DNA of 64,000 nt from an uncultured Neomegalonema sp. (GTDB taxonomy: Bacteria > Pseudomonadota > Alphaproteobacteria > Rhodobacterales > Rhodobacteraceae). The stretch is taken from positions 113,585 to 177,584 of the forward strand of contig CALFFK010000047.1 of NCBI GenBank assembly GCA_937957975.1, read 5' to 3'. The notes under the pieces were generated by a model. That model worked only from the letters and a program-made list of their open reading frames with translations. It ran no database searches and was not told where the DNA came from. A program made the position numbers and the translations under genes. Positions 27,994 to 37,155 of the stretch are shown piece by piece (position 1 is the stretch's first letter; every line of letters begins with the position of its first letter).

Positions 27994-29646
27994 ATGATGA
28001 AGCGACTTTTCGGGGTCGGCGCAATGGAACTCCTGCGCCTGTTCTGGACCCGCTTATCCGATCTGGATCAACCACGTTTGTGGCTCTATTCCCTGTTTGT
28101 CGGGACGCTTTCGGGTTATGCGGCGCTGTTGTTCTACTGGTCGGTTGCCGCGCTCCAGACACTGTTTTTCGGCGCAACGGAAGCGATGATCGAGACCCGC
28201 GTGTCCAGGCTCGACTGGTGGGTGGTCATCGGTGTGCCGACGTTCGGTGGTCTCGCCATTGGGCTTTTTCTTGCGCGCTTCAGTCGTAGCGGCCGCGTCG
28301 CCAGTGTGGCGGAGGTGATCGAAGCCTCTCGCCTTCGTGGTTGCGAGATGTCCACCCGCAGTGGCATGATTTCGGCAATTGTTTCCGCGTTTTCTCTTGG
28401 CGTTGGGGCCAGTTCGGGCCGTGAAGGGCCGGTCGTCCATCTTGGTGCAACGCTTGCGGCCATCTTTGCGCGTTTTACCCGTGTCACCGAAATCGAAGCA
28501 CGTATCCTGCTGGGTTGCGCCACGGCTGCGGCAGTTTCGTCCAGTTTTAACGCCCCCATCGCCGGGGCATTGTTCGCACTGGAAGTCGTGCTTGGCTATT
28601 ATGCTGTTCGTGCTTTTGCCCCTATTGTTATCGCCAGCGTCGCCGGGGCCGTCGTCTCGCGCTCGCATCTGGGGGATTTCCCGGCCTTCTCGATTCCCGA
28701 CCGCAATCTGGAGACGTTTTGGGAACTACCTGCCTTCGGCCTGCTCGGTATTGTCTGCGCCATCACTGCGACATTTCTGATGGCGGCGATCATCGCAACA
28801 GACACTTTCACTGACCGGATGCAGGAGCGATGGTCTTATCCGCTTTGGGTTGAGCCAGCGGTCGGTGGCTTTCTCATCGGCTGTATCGCGCTTCTCTACC
28901 CGCAGGTCGTTGGAGTCGGATATGAAACGACATCCTCCGTCCTCTACGAGCGTGTGCCTTTCTGGACGATGATTGGTATCGTCGGTGCGAAAGTCACAGC
29001 GGTGGCCATCACATTGGCGACCCGCTTTGGTGGCGGCGTTTTCTCGCCCTCGCTGATGCTTGGTGCTCTTACGGGCGGAGCATTTGGGATCGTGGCAACG
29101 GCGATCTTTCCGGATTTGTCGAGTTCCTACGGCCTCTATGCCCTTGCAGGAATGGGCGCGGTTGCGGCGGCAGTGCTGGGCGCGCCGATTTCCACATCAC
29201 TCATCGTCTTCGAGTTGACCGGCGATTATCAGACCGCAGTGGCAGTGATGGTGTCAGTTTCGGTCGCAACTGTCCTGACACAACAGGTCATCGAGCGTAG
29301 TTACTTTCATTGGCGTCTCGGCAATCGCGGTTTGCATCTGGGTGATGGGCCACAGCGGTATTTGCTCGATACAATGCAGGTCGGTGACTACATGACCCCG
29401 CGCGGTGCGGAGGGCAGCCCCTCCGAAACCCAGAGTTGGGACTTGATCGAGCAGGGCGTCACGCTGTCCAAGGACGATACGATGGCCACGGCACTGCCGA
29501 TGTATTCATCGAAGCTCGAATACATCCCCATCGTCAGTGAAAACGAAGGGGGAGGGCGCACGCTTACCGGCGCGCTTTTCCATATCGACGCCCTGCGCGC
29601 CTACAATCGTGCATTGGTCGAGGCGCATGAGGAGGAGCATGGTTAA
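27994..29646 (+). CDS. ClC-family chloride channel / H+-Cl- antiporter
   Basis: The 550-residue inner-membrane protein has about ten hydrophobic segments. The selectivity-filter segments are present: GVGASSGREGP, with the gating glutamate E144, and GGGVFSPSLMLGAL. Retention of that glutamate fits an antiporter or a gated channel. The last 90 residues (from about 460, MQVGDYMTPRG onward) look like one and a half degraded CBS repeats, so cytosolic regulation is possible but reduced. It begins ATGATG, and the second ATG is equally possible. Its stop is convergent with the thioesterase gene 11 nt away. Confidence 0.9.
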   Translation: MMKRLFGVGAMELLRLFWTRLSDLDQPRLWLYSLFVGTLSGYAALLFYWSVAALQTLFFGATEAMIETRVSRLDWWVVIGVPTFGGLAIGLFLARFSRSGRVASVAEVIEASRLRGCEMSTRSGMISAIVSAFSLGVGASSGREGPVVHLGATLAAIFARFTRVTEIEARILLGCATAAAVSSSFNAPIAGALFALEVVLGYYAVRAFAPIVIASVAGAVVSRSHLGDFPAFSIPDRNLETFWELPAFGLLGIVCAITATFLMAAIIATDTFTDRMQERWSYPLWVEPAVGGFLIGCIALLYPQVVGVGYETTSSVLYERVPFWTMIGIVGAKVTAVAITLATRFGGGVFSPSLMLGALTGGAFGIVATAIFPDLSSSYGLYALAGMGAVAAAVLGAPISTSLIVFELTGDYQTAVAVMVSVSVATVLTQQVIERSYFHWRLGNRGLHLGDGPQRYLLDTMQVGDYMTPRGAEGSPSETQSWDLIEQGVTLSKDDTMATALPMYSSKLEYIPIVSENEGGGRTLTGALFHIDALRAYNRALVEAHEEEHG

Positions 29647-29657
29647 TCCCCCGATGG

Positions 29658-30188
29658 TTAATCCTCTGGCGGCCACGGCCTTGAATCGTCCGCATCAATC
29701 CATGCCTGAACCCAGGGCGGCATCGCCGGTTTCCAGTCTGTATTACCGAGTGCGTCCGCCACTTCCTGCGTCGGCAGGATACGGCCCTTCTTCGTGACCG
29801 CAGTTCGGATGAGGGCGGAGGAACAGGTATCTTCGCCCCGCGTCATTTTCTGCACGAAATAGAACCAGCGATCATCGCGCCCGATCAGGCGGGTGTGCAA
29901 GGTGTATCGCTGGAACGGTAACAGGCGCTTTCGATAGCGAATGGTCGATCCTGCAACGACCAGCCCCCATTCCTTTTTCTTGAGTAAGGGTAACAGCCCA
30001 CAGCGTGCGCCATAATCGAAGCGGCCCAGATCATAGAGGGTCAGGTGTCGACCGTTATTCATCTCGACAAAAACGTCGCAATCCCATGGCCAGACCAGCA
30101 TATTGAGCGTGCCGGTATCATCCGGCCCCAGCGCGGAACGCTTTGGGCTGCTCAGGAAAACTTTGGCAAGGCGGATCAGCGGGTACAT
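29658..30188 (-). CDS. Hotdog-fold acyl-CoA thioesterase-like protein
   Basis: The protein has 176 residues from the ATG at 30188 (MYPLIRLAKVFLSS), which has GGAG 6 nt upstream. Homologous-looking sequence begins there rather than at 30224. The hotdog core is visible in DCDVFVEMNNGRHLTLYDLGR (the usual D-xxxx-MNN-xxY active-site region), GLVVAGSTIRYRKRLLPFQRYTL and WFYFVQKMTRGE. Family members hydrolyse acyl-CoA thioesters, and the substrate is unknown. It is convergent with clcA. Confidence 0.85.
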   Translation of the reverse strand: MYPLIRLAKVFLSSPKRSALGPDDTGTLNMLVWPWDCDVFVEMNNGRHLTLYDLGRFDYGARCGLLPLLKKKEWGLVVAGSTIRYRKRLLPFQRYTLHTRLIGRDDRWFYFVQKMTRGEDTCSSALIRTAVTKKGRILPTQEVADALGNTDWKPAMPPWVQAWIDADDSRPWPPED

Positions 30189-30266
30189 GCACGCTCCATG
30201 CGCTGCGTGCCCGCGCGCTGTCAATCGTGACGCCGGGTCGCTGTCGGAACGAAGGCACGCATTCCG

Positions 30267-31025
30267 TCAGGCTTTTCGCTTCGGGCGCAGGACGTGGGGT
30301 TGGTCGGCATCATAAAGCGCCGAATCCCGGAAATCGACTTCACTGAGGGCAGGGCCAAGCAGGATGAGCGCGGTGCGCGTAATCTTTTCTGCGCGAACCT
30401 TCTCGCGAATGTTGGCCAGCGTCCCTTCGATGAACATCTGGTCCGGCCACCCTACGCGATAGGCCACGATGACCGGACAATCCGCTCCGTAAAGGGGAGA
30501 AAGCGTCCGCTCGATCATCAGCAGGTTCCGCACCGACAGATGAATCGCCAGCGTCGCTCCCGTTTTGCCAAGAGTTTCTAGGTCTTCGCCGGGTGGCATC
30601 GCACTGGCCTTGCCTGCTGTGCGGGTCAGGATGACGGTTTGGGCTATTTCCGGGATGGTAAGTTCACGCCCCAGCGCGGCGGCGGCGGCGGCATAGGCGC
30701 TGACACCGGGGGTGACATCGTATGGGATGCCAAGGGCTTTGAGGCGACGGATCTGCTCGGCAATGGCCCCATAGAGCGACGGATCGCCGGAATGAACCCG
30801 TGCTACATCTTCGCCCCGCGCGTGAGCCTCCTGCATCTCCGCAATGATCTCATCCAGCGCCATGGGGGCGGTGTCGATGACCGAACCGGGTGCTTCGGCC
30901 ACGATTGCCTCCGGCACGAGACTACCCGCGAAGAGGCAGACAGGGCATTCCCGGATCAGGCGCAAGGCCTTGACAGTGATAAGATCCGGGTCGCCGGGGC
31001 CGGCACCGATAAAATGGACGGTCAT
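30267..31025 (-). CDS. cobM: Precorrin-4 C11-methyltransferase
   Basis: This SAM-dependent methylation at C-11 is a step of corrin ring synthesis. The 252-residue tetrapyrrole methylase begins MTVHFIGAGPGDPDLITVKA and contains the SAM-site segment VARVHSGDPSLYGA and the VTPGVSAYAAAAAALG signature typical of CobM/CbiF. It is the last gene of the minus-strand cobalamin operon, 100 nt behind cbiG-cobJ, with a palindromic repeat in the gap. Confidence 0.94.
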   Translation of the reverse strand: MTVHFIGAGPGDPDLITVKALRLIRECPVCLFAGSLVPEAIVAEAPGSVIDTAPMALDEIIAEMQEAHARGEDVARVHSGDPSLYGAIAEQIRRLKALGIPYDVTPGVSAYAAAAAALGRELTIPEIAQTVILTRTAGKASAMPPGEDLETLGKTGATLAIHLSVRNLLMIERTLSPLYGADCPVIVAYRVGWPDQMFIEGTLANIREKVRAEKITRTALILLGPALSEVDFRDSALYDADQPHVLRPKRKA

Positions 31026-31042
31026 GGGGTCTCTTTCATCTG

Positions 31043-31080
31043 AAACCCTCTCCCTCCGGGAAAGGGCAGGGTGAGGGTTT
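31043..31080. repeat. REP-like palindrome between cobM and cbiG-cobJ
   Basis: The arms AAACCCTC (31043-31050) and GAGGGTTT (31073-31080) flank further complementary CCCT/AGGG stretches. Elements reading CCCTCTCCC...GGGTGAGGG are a familiar dispersed intergenic palindrome in alphaproteobacteria. Five T follow on the plus strand but only three on the minus strand, so it is not a convincing terminator for the minus-strand operon. It may stabilise the upstream mRNA end. Confidence 0.5.
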
Positions 31081-31125
31081 TTCCACGAGTGCTAATTTTG
31101 TGAAGTGCTGGCGGGTTCGTGGCCA

Positions 31126-32976
31126 CTATTCTCCACTCGCCATCTTTTTCGCATACCCGCGCGGCGTATACATCCGATCCCCGACCAACCGCGACTGTGA
31201 CGACCCGATCAGCACCACCGTCAGCATATCCACCTCATCGACCTGCAACGCCGATAGGTCACGATAGACCAGCTTTTCCTCTGGTCTTCCCAGTGAAGAT
31301 GCCAACAGCACGGGCGTATCTGCGGGGCGGTGTCCGAGCAGAATCTCGCGGGCTTCAGCCAATAGCGTCCGGCGCGTCTTCGACACCGGATTGTAGAACG
31401 CAATCACGAAATCTCCCTCTGCCGCCGCCCCGATCCGCCGTAAAATATCATCGCGGGGGGTCAGCAGATCCGACAGCGAAATCGCGCAGAAATCATGGCC
31501 CAGCGGCGCCCCCGCTCGTGCCGCGGCCGCCTGTAATGCCGACACACCGGGGGCGGATACGACCTCAACGCGGCTGGCCGCATCGCTTAGACCTCCCTTG
31601 TCCAGCAATTCAAAAACCAGCGCCCCCATGGCGTAGATGCCCGCGTCGCCTGAGCAAATCAGCGCCACATCGCGCCCTTTTCCTGCCTGTTCCAGTGCAA
31701 AGCGACAGCGCGCTTCCTCACCGCCCAACGGATAATCATGGCGCGGTTTTCCCGCCGCCAGTGGCCCCAGCAGATCAATATAGAGACCATAGCCGATCAG
31801 TTCTTCAGCATCGGCGATCATCCGCGAGGCTTCGGGCGTTCGCCATGCCGCCTGCCCTGGTCCGATCCCGACCAACGAGACGCGGCCTCGCTTGCGTCCG
31901 GGCAGGTTGATAATCGGTTCTGCTGCGCGGGCGATGGCGACGGTGGCATTCGCGGTCTTTTGCTTTTCGACCACCAGTTCGGCCTTGCTGCCTGCCGCTG
32001 CCAGCGCCGCTCCCTCGGCAACGCCATGACAGCCGACCTCGGCAAAGACGACTTCGGAAGGATTCGCCAGCCTATATGCCTCGCGCTCAAGAGTGGTCGC
32101 GTCGAACACCCGGAACGGGACGTCCAGATGGGCGGCAAGGGCATTCATTGCAACTTCGTCCGCTTTAAGGTCGAGCGATACCACCGCCGCCACATCTGCC
32201 GGAGAGATCATCGCTCGATCCATCGCTTTGCTTGCCAGCGCGATCAACTCTTCTGGCGGACATCCCCGTGCGCAGCCCACGCCCAATGTGCATTGTTGCG
32301 CCCGATAGAGCAGGCGTGGTCCGCCTTCGATCTCGACCATGGCATGCCAGCCCTGTCCGGTAATCTCTGTTTCGCGTTCCAACCCGCCCGCATCAATCCG
32401 GCGCAGGGCATCCAGCCCCCCCTGTACAATGCGCGTATTCTCCCGCTCTGCCAATGGAGCCAGCCATTCGGCCCGGTCATAGACAACGGTGGCCGATGCA
32501 CCGGAGAGAAGCGCGGCCATGGCTGGTTTCGCGTCGTCGGGGTTGGTCAACCGCCACCCGGCGGGCGGTTCGTCCAGTGACAGGCCAAGCGCCACGTCTC
32601 CGGCGGTTGTGACTGCCGCCGATCCGCCAAGTACCACGGCGATCTCGCGGGCCAGCCGGTTCGCGCCCCGGTGTCCACCCAGTAGCGGCACGACAGACGA
32701 CCCGTCATCGGCCACCGCCACCACAGGCGGCTCCGTGCGTTTGTCGTTCAGCAACGGGGCCACAGCGCGGATCAGAATACCCGCCGCGCAAACCCCCACG
32801 ACCGGCACTCCGGCGGCGAACAGATTACGGGTATGGTCGAGGGCGTTGGCGAAGAAGGCGTCTGCCTTGCCCACTCGTCCTGTGCGCCCATGTACGGACG
32901 CGCCCAAGGCGCTGGCCACACGATGCGCTGTCGCCTCGCCTGATCGCGACAGACATAAAACTATGGGGTCAGCCAC
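31126..32976 (-). CDS. cbiG-cobJ: Cobalt-precorrin-5A hydrolase / precorrin-3B C17-methyltransferase fusion
   Basis: This 616-residue fusion starts at GTG 32976, inside the end of cobI (16-nt overlap). Residues 1 to about 355 are CbiG: the N-terminal domain with GVCAAGILIRAVAPLL and LLGGHRGANRLAREIA, a middle domain, and the C-terminal domain with GVGCARGCPPEEL and VFAEVGCHGVAEGAAL. CbiG opens the C20 lactone ring with release of acetaldehyde. From about residue 362 (GRVSLVGIGPGQ) the CobJ/CbiH methylase follows, with SGDAGIYAMGALVFEL and VVSAPGVSALQAAAARAGAPLGHDF. Fused CbiG-CobJ proteins are known. The presence of CbiG implies ring contraction on the cobalt-first route. Confidence 0.93.
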   Translation of the reverse strand: MADPIVLCLSRSGEATAHRVASALGASVHGRTGRVGKADAFFANALDHTRNLFAAGVPVVGVCAAGILIRAVAPLLNDKRTEPPVVAVADDGSSVVPLLGGHRGANRLAREIAVVLGGSAAVTTAGDVALGLSLDEPPAGWRLTNPDDAKPAMAALLSGASATVVYDRAEWLAPLAERENTRIVQGGLDALRRIDAGGLERETEITGQGWHAMVEIEGGPRLLYRAQQCTLGVGCARGCPPEELIALASKAMDRAMISPADVAAVVSLDLKADEVAMNALAAHLDVPFRVFDATTLEREAYRLANPSEVVFAEVGCHGVAEGAALAAAGSKAELVVEKQKTANATVAIARAAEPIINLPGRKRGRVSLVGIGPGQAAWRTPEASRMIADAEELIGYGLYIDLLGPLAAGKPRHDYPLGGEEARCRFALEQAGKGRDVALICSGDAGIYAMGALVFELLDKGGLSDAASRVEVVSAPGVSALQAAAARAGAPLGHDFCAISLSDLLTPRDDILRRIGAAAEGDFVIAFYNPVSKTRRTLLAEAREILLGHRPADTPVLLASSLGRPEEKLVYRDLSALQVDEVDMLTVVLIGSSQSRLVGDRMYTPRGYAKKMASGE

Positions 32977-33668
32977 GGGTCATCCCCTTTATAAATCAGG
33001 ATCATAGAGAAATAGGGCGCTGCATCAGGGGCATCGGCCAGTGGCATCACGCGTTGTTCTCCAAGCGAGGCGCGCTCCACATATCCGGCCTGTGCCGTCA
33101 GGTTCATCGTATCGAGCAGGGTGCGCAGGCGCGGCAAATGTCGCCCGACTTTCATAATTGCAACCGCCTGCGCCTGCTCGATACGTACGCGCAGGGCATC
33201 ATCGTCCAGCGGACCGGGGATCACCGTCAGCACATCATTACGCGCGGTCAGGGGGCGGGCCAACGCCGCCGAACAAGCCGCCAGCGATGAGACACCCGGC
33301 ACGACCTCGCAGGGGAACCGCTCCGACAATCGTGCGAATAAATACATGAAGCTGCCATAGAAGAACGGATCACCCTCGCATAGCACCGTCACGTCGTCTC
33401 CGGCATTCAGGTGCCCCGCAATCGTTTCCGCCGCCCCTGCATAGACATCCTGCGCCGGAAAACGTTCGACCCGCATCGGTACGACCATCGGGATTTCCAC
33501 TGCATCCGCCGGGATGGCATCGGCGGCGATGGAGCGCGCGAAGCTCTCGCCTGAATCCGGGGCAGGATAAGCGACCACCCGTGCCGTCGAAATCAGGCGA
33601 TGCGCTTTCAGGGTCATCAATTCGGGATCACCCGGCCCCACGCCGATGCCATAAAGAGTGCCACTCAT
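32961..33668 (-). CDS. cobI: Precorrin-2 C20-methyltransferase
   Basis: The 235-residue tetrapyrrole methylase starts at the ATG at 33668 (MSGTLYGIGVGPGDPELMTLKA), where ATGA overlaps the cobL stop. The SAM-binding segment VTVLCEGDPFFYGSFMYLF and the GVSSLAACSAALARPL segment are typical of CobI/CbiL. It methylates precorrin-2 (or cobalt-precorrin-2) at C-20. It lies in the middle of the coupled operon. Confidence 0.94.
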   Translation of the reverse strand: MSGTLYGIGVGPGDPELMTLKAHRLISTARVVAYPAPDSGESFARSIAADAIPADAVEIPMVVPMRVERFPAQDVYAGAAETIAGHLNAGDDVTVLCEGDPFFYGSFMYLFARLSERFPCEVVPGVSSLAACSAALARPLTARNDVLTVIPGPLDDDALRVRIEQAQAVAIMKVGRHLPRLRTLLDTMNLTAQAGYVERASLGEQRVMPLADAPDAAPYFSMILIYKGDDPWLTP

Positions 33669-34870
33669 GTCAGGAGGCTCCATTGCGTAACGGGCATCCC
33701 CGTGCGCCATCCGCGATAGGGACCAACGGCCTCGGCGTGGGAGGTTGAAATCCGCACCAACTCGCCACCATGCTGTGCGTGTGCCTGTGCCAGAAGGCTT
33801 TCGGATTCCAGTGTCACGGCATTTACCACCAGTCGTCCGCCAGGGCCGAGTGCCTCAAGGGCTTTGCTGATCACCGCGTCGGATAACCCGCCGCCGATGA
33901 AAACGGCGTCTGGCTTTGGCAAGTTCTCCAATGCGTCAGGCACTCGCCCCTCGATCAAGGCGAGGCGTGGAACGCCTAGCTGCATGGCGTTTTTGCGTGC
34001 CATGGTCAGCCTGTCGGCGCGATTGTCGATTCCCGTTGCCTCCGCGTCCGGGGCCGCGCGCATCCATTCGACCGATACCGAACCACAGCCACAGCCTATA
34101 TCCCATAGCCGCGCCCCCCGCGCGGGCATCAGCTTGGCGAGCGTCAACACCCGCATCTCGCGCTTTGTCATTGTGCCATCATGGGCAAAGGCATCGTCGG
34201 GCAGTCCCGGCACACGCGGTAACAGACGCCCTGCGCCCGCCACTTCCACTGCCAGCGTATGAAAGGCGGGGCAGGGCGCATCCCACCCTCCGGCCAGCCC
34301 CTCAATCCGCACTTCATCCGGCCCACCCAGCGCGGCCAGGACCGTCAGTGTCGATTGGCCAAACCCGCGCGCTGTCAACAGCTCCGCAATCTCCCCCGGA
34401 GTCTGCGCCCCGGCGGTCAGCACCAGCAATCGCGCCCCCGGCCAGAAATATGGAACCACCTGTTCAGCGGGCCGCCCATGGGCGGTGAGGGTTTCAGTAT
34501 CGGCCATCGACCAGCCCATGCGCGCAGCGGCCCATTGAAAAGCTGAAAGCTGTGGGTAGTAGACAATCTCGTTCGCTGGAATATGCGTTGCATATTTCGG
34601 ATTGGAAATCCGCGCCCCAACGCTGAACCACAACGGATCACCCGTCACCAGCACCACGACCTGTCGCCCCTTATAGCTGCGAATGGTCGCGATCATCGCA
34701 TCGAACGGCGACGGCCACGCCACCCGTTCGGCGGCTATATTCGCCGCCAGCGCATGATGCCGGTCGCCTCCGACGATCACCTCGGCACTCTCGACCTGCG
34801 CACGGGCAGCGGCGGAAAGACCGGCCATCCCGTCCTCCCCGATCCCGATGATGTGGAGCCAGGGGGTCAT
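33665..34870 (-). CDS. cobL: Precorrin-6Y C5,15-methyltransferase (decarboxylating)
   Basis: The 401-residue bifunctional protein has two parts. The N-terminal CbiE-like methylase runs to about residue 200 (LHIIGIGEDGMAGLSAAARA, VVVLVTGDPLWFSVGA). The C-terminal CbiT-like class I methyltransferase has the SAM motif ARLWDIGCGCGSVSVEWMR and ATGIDNRADRL. It methylates C-5 and C-15 and decarboxylates the C-12 acetate. It overlaps the CPCC gene start-to-stop by 4 nt and cobI likewise. Confidence 0.94.
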   Translation of the reverse strand: MTPWLHIIGIGEDGMAGLSAAARAQVESAEVIVGGDRHHALAANIAAERVAWPSPFDAMIATIRSYKGRQVVVLVTGDPLWFSVGARISNPKYATHIPANEIVYYPQLSAFQWAAARMGWSMADTETLTAHGRPAEQVVPYFWPGARLLVLTAGAQTPGEIAELLTARGFGQSTLTVLAALGGPDEVRIEGLAGGWDAPCPAFHTLAVEVAGAGRLLPRVPGLPDDAFAHDGTMTKREMRVLTLAKLMPARGARLWDIGCGCGSVSVEWMRAAPDAEATGIDNRADRLTMARKNAMQLGVPRLALIEGRVPDALENLPKPDAVFIGGGLSDAVISKALEALGPGGRLVVNAVTLESESLLAQAHAQHGGELVRISTSHAEAVGPYRGWRTGMPVTQWSLLT

Positions 34871-35229
34871 TGAACTTCCCGTTTGCGTGCATCTGCGTCT
34901 GTTCGCAGTAATCCGTGGAGTGCGCGTTCATCATAGGCGCGCGTGCCATCCCGAACTGCCGCCAGCCACGCGAGCAGGTTTTTCCGCGTAGGCGACGGGT
35001 TTGCCACCGCGCCAATTCCCTTGCCCAAATCATACATATCGAAATGATCGGCAAAATTCGCCCGTGCTTGGGTCAGGGAATACGCGCCGTTTGGGCCGTC
35101 GTTCAGGGTATCCGCATCCGCATCGTCCTGCCCGTCATCTTCCCACCAGCAGATCGTGCAAATCTCGTAATTCCCCCGCGCGCCCAAGGTTGGATAACCA
35201 CAGCACGGGCAAGCCAAGAAATCGCTCAC
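34867..35229 (-). CDS. CPCC-family cysteine-rich protein
   Basis: The 120-residue cytosolic protein begins MSDFLACPCCGYPTL and has a second cysteine pair in YEICTICWWEDDGQDD, giving a four-Cys zinc-ribbon-like site. The acidic block and the NLLAW stretch match the CPCC cysteine-rich family (Pfam PF14206), whose function is unknown. It sits inside the cobalamin operon between cobH and cobL, sharing ATGA junctions on both sides, so it is translated with them. A metal-related role in corrin synthesis is conceivable but not demonstrated. Confidence 0.85.
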   Translation of the reverse strand: MSDFLACPCCGYPTLGARGNYEICTICWWEDDGQDDADADTLNDGPNGAYSLTQARANFADHFDMYDLGKGIGAVANPSPTRKNLLAWLAAVRDGTRAYDERALHGLLRTDADARKREVQ

Positions 35230-35864
35230 TCAAGCCCCCCGGCCAGCGCATTCACTGCCGCGCTTGCGATGGCCGAGCCGCCCCGCCGCCCCTGCAACGC
35301 CACGAAAGGCACGTCGCGTGGGTTACGGGCCAGTTCGGCCTTGCTTTCCGCTGCGCCTACAAAACCGACCGGAAATCCAAGTATGACCGCCGGTTTTGCC
35401 CAACCCGTATCCAGTCGCTCCAGCAGATTAAACAGGGCGGTGGGCGCATTTCCGATGGCGACGACCGCCCCCTCCAGATGCTCACGCCACAGAACGACCG
35501 CCGCTGCCGAGCGCGTGGTTTTCAGCTTTGCGGCCAACATCGCCACACGCGGGTCATTCAGCGTTACGATCACCTCGTTGTTTGCGGGTAATCGTCGCTT
35601 GATAATCCCCGCTGCCACCATCTCACAATCGCACAGGATCGGCGCACCCTTGGCAATCGCCGCAATTCCGGCCTCTGCCGCATCGTCCGAGAACGCCAGA
35701 TCATCGGCCACATCCACCATCCCGCATGCGTGGATCAGACGGATGGCAACGGGGTGCAGGCTGTCGGGCAGACGCGCCAGATTGGCTTCCGCGCGCACGG
35801 TGGCAAAGGATTCAGCATAGATCGCGGCAGGGTCGCGTTCATAGACAGGCGTTTCAGCAATCAC
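35226..35864 (-). CDS. cobH: Precorrin-8X methylmutase
   Basis: The 212-residue enzyme moves the C-11 methyl group to C-12, forming hydrogenobyrinate or cobyrinate. Typical segments are RLIHACGMVDVADDLAFS (with the catalytic His), GAPILCDCEMVAAGI and VILGFPVGFVGAAESKAEL. It overlaps both neighbours by 4 nt. Confidence 0.94.
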   Translation of the reverse strand: MIAETPVYERDPAAIYAESFATVRAEANLARLPDSLHPVAIRLIHACGMVDVADDLAFSDDAAEAGIAAIAKGAPILCDCEMVAAGIIKRRLPANNEVIVTLNDPRVAMLAAKLKTTRSAAAVVLWREHLEGAVVAIGNAPTALFNLLERLDTGWAKPAVILGFPVGFVGAAESKAELARNPRDVPFVALQGRRGGSAIASAAVNALAGGLE

Positions 35865-36949
35865 GATTTGATCCTGCCCCGCACACTCTCCGGCCCCATC
35901 GGGTGATCGGCATGGGGGTGCGGATGGTGGTGGTGATCGTGATCGTGCGCGTGTCCGTCTCCATGGTCATGGTGGTGGTGATGCGCCCCTGCATCCGCCA
36001 GACGGCACGCTCCGGTACAGAACGTGTCGCAATGCTTGCAATCCTCGACATTCGACCCCGGTGCGCTGGCCCCTTGTCCTTCGACATGGTGGTGATGGCT
36101 TTCCTGCGCTGCCCCAACCTCGGCCTCAAAGCCCAGCACTTGTGCGCGATATTTGCACATGGCGCAGTTCATCAGGTTTTCGCCTGCCAAAATCTCTGTC
36201 ACGCGCTCCTGAAACGTGTCGATTACGCGGTCATGGTCGTTCAGATATCCGGCCTTCACGAACTGAATATCGGGGTGGGCGGCGGCAACCTCGTCGGTAA
36301 ACCCATAGATACGGTCGATCAGGATGCCGGTGAACAGGAAATACGGGAACACGATCACCCGTTTAAAGCCCAGCTTCGCCACCTGATTCAGGCAGGGTTC
36401 GACCAGTGGGAAGGTTACGCCCGAATACCCCGTTTCGGCCCAGCCAAAGCCCATACCCTCCCACAGCATCCGCGTGATCTTCGCGACGTTGGAGTTGGCA
36501 TCGGGGTCGCTCGCCCCGCGACCAATCAAGACGAGGCAAACCTCGTGATTCGGCAGTTCGCCGTGATCTGCGTTGGCTTTCTCAACCGCTTCGCGCACGC
36601 GATCTCCGGCGGCGGCGATCATCTTTGGGTCCACGCCCAGCTCACGCCCGTAATGCACTGTGATCCCGTGCTTTTTGGCATAGGTATTCAGTACCGTCGG
36701 AATATCGTTCTTTGCATGGCCTGCGGCGAACAGCATCCCCGGCACAGCAAGGATTTCGTCGCAACCCTTTTCACGCAAGGCATCCAGGCCATCCCGAATG
36801 ACAGGGTTCGCGAATTCCAGATAGCCGTATTCCACGGGCCAATCGGGGAACCGCTGTCGCAAGCGGGTCGAAACCACGGCGAATTCGTCAACCGCCGCCT
36901 GGGAACGCGAACCATGCCCGCAGACCATCACACCATATTTCTTGCTCAT
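35861..36949 (-). CDS. cbiX: Sirohydrochlorin cobaltochelatase with His/Cys-rich tail
   Basis: It inserts cobalt into sirohydrochlorin, the entry to the early-cobalt route. The protein has 362 residues from the ATG at 36949, which overlaps the upstream stop (ATGA) and has GAGGA upstream. An ATG at 36958 lies too close to that site. Residues 1 to about 260 are a two-lobed CbiX with metal-site histidines in CGHGSRS and FAAGHAKND. A Cys-rich segment follows (MNCAMCKYR, then CKHCDTFCTGAC), suggesting a metal or Fe-S site. The final 40 residues are dominated by His and Asp (AGAHHHHHDHGDGH and onward), a likely cobalt store or delivery tail. Confidence 0.92.
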   Translation of the reverse strand: MSKKYGVMVCGHGSRSQAAVDEFAVVSTRLRQRFPDWPVEYGYLEFANPVIRDGLDALREKGCDEILAVPGMLFAAGHAKNDIPTVLNTYAKKHGITVHYGRELGVDPKMIAAAGDRVREAVEKANADHGELPNHEVCLVLIGRGASDPDANSNVAKITRMLWEGMGFGWAETGYSGVTFPLVEPCLNQVAKLGFKRVIVFPYFLFTGILIDRIYGFTDEVAAAHPDIQFVKAGYLNDHDRVIDTFQERVTEILAGENLMNCAMCKYRAQVLGFEAEVGAAQESHHHHVEGQGASAPGSNVEDCKHCDTFCTGACRLADAGAHHHHHDHGDGHAHDHDHHHHPHPHADHPMGPESVRGRIKS

Positions 36950-37155
36950 GCCGGGCATTCCTCGGTTTCGGGTTCATCTTCGGATTTTGCTTCCGGCGTT
37001 TTCTTGCCCTTGCCGAGTAACCCGGCGAGAATCGCGGCCCCGGCCAGCGCGCCCAATCCGATCCAGTGCCCATGCCCTGCCACTTCCCCCAAATGCCCCA
37101 GATGAGCATAGGCTGGCGTAGTGATGAACGTGGCGAGAAATGCGAATCGGATCAT
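36946..37155 (-). CDS. Small histidine-bearing membrane protein (DUF6732-like) heading the cobalamin operon
   Basis: The 69-residue protein starts at the ATG at 37155, with GGGGA upstream. A cleavable signal peptide (MIRFAFLATFITTPAYA) is followed by HLGHLGEVAGHGHW, five His within 14 residues. One transmembrane helix (IGLGALAGAAILAGLLG) and an acidic tail ending TEECPA come next. The likeness to DUF6732 is from memory and moderately sure. The exported His cluster next to a cobaltochelatase suggests handling of cobalt or another divalent metal; that is inference. Its stop overlaps the cbiX ATG. Confidence 0.75.
   Translation of the reverse strand: MIRFAFLATFITTPAYAHLGHLGEVAGHGHWIGLGALAGAAILAGLLGKGKKTPEAKSEDEPETEECPA

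Noticed and set aside
35726..37105. Plus-strand frame opposite cobH/cbiX (459 codons)
   Set aside because: Antisense to conserved cobalamin genes; the Val/Met-rich stretch is the complement of the His-rich tail.
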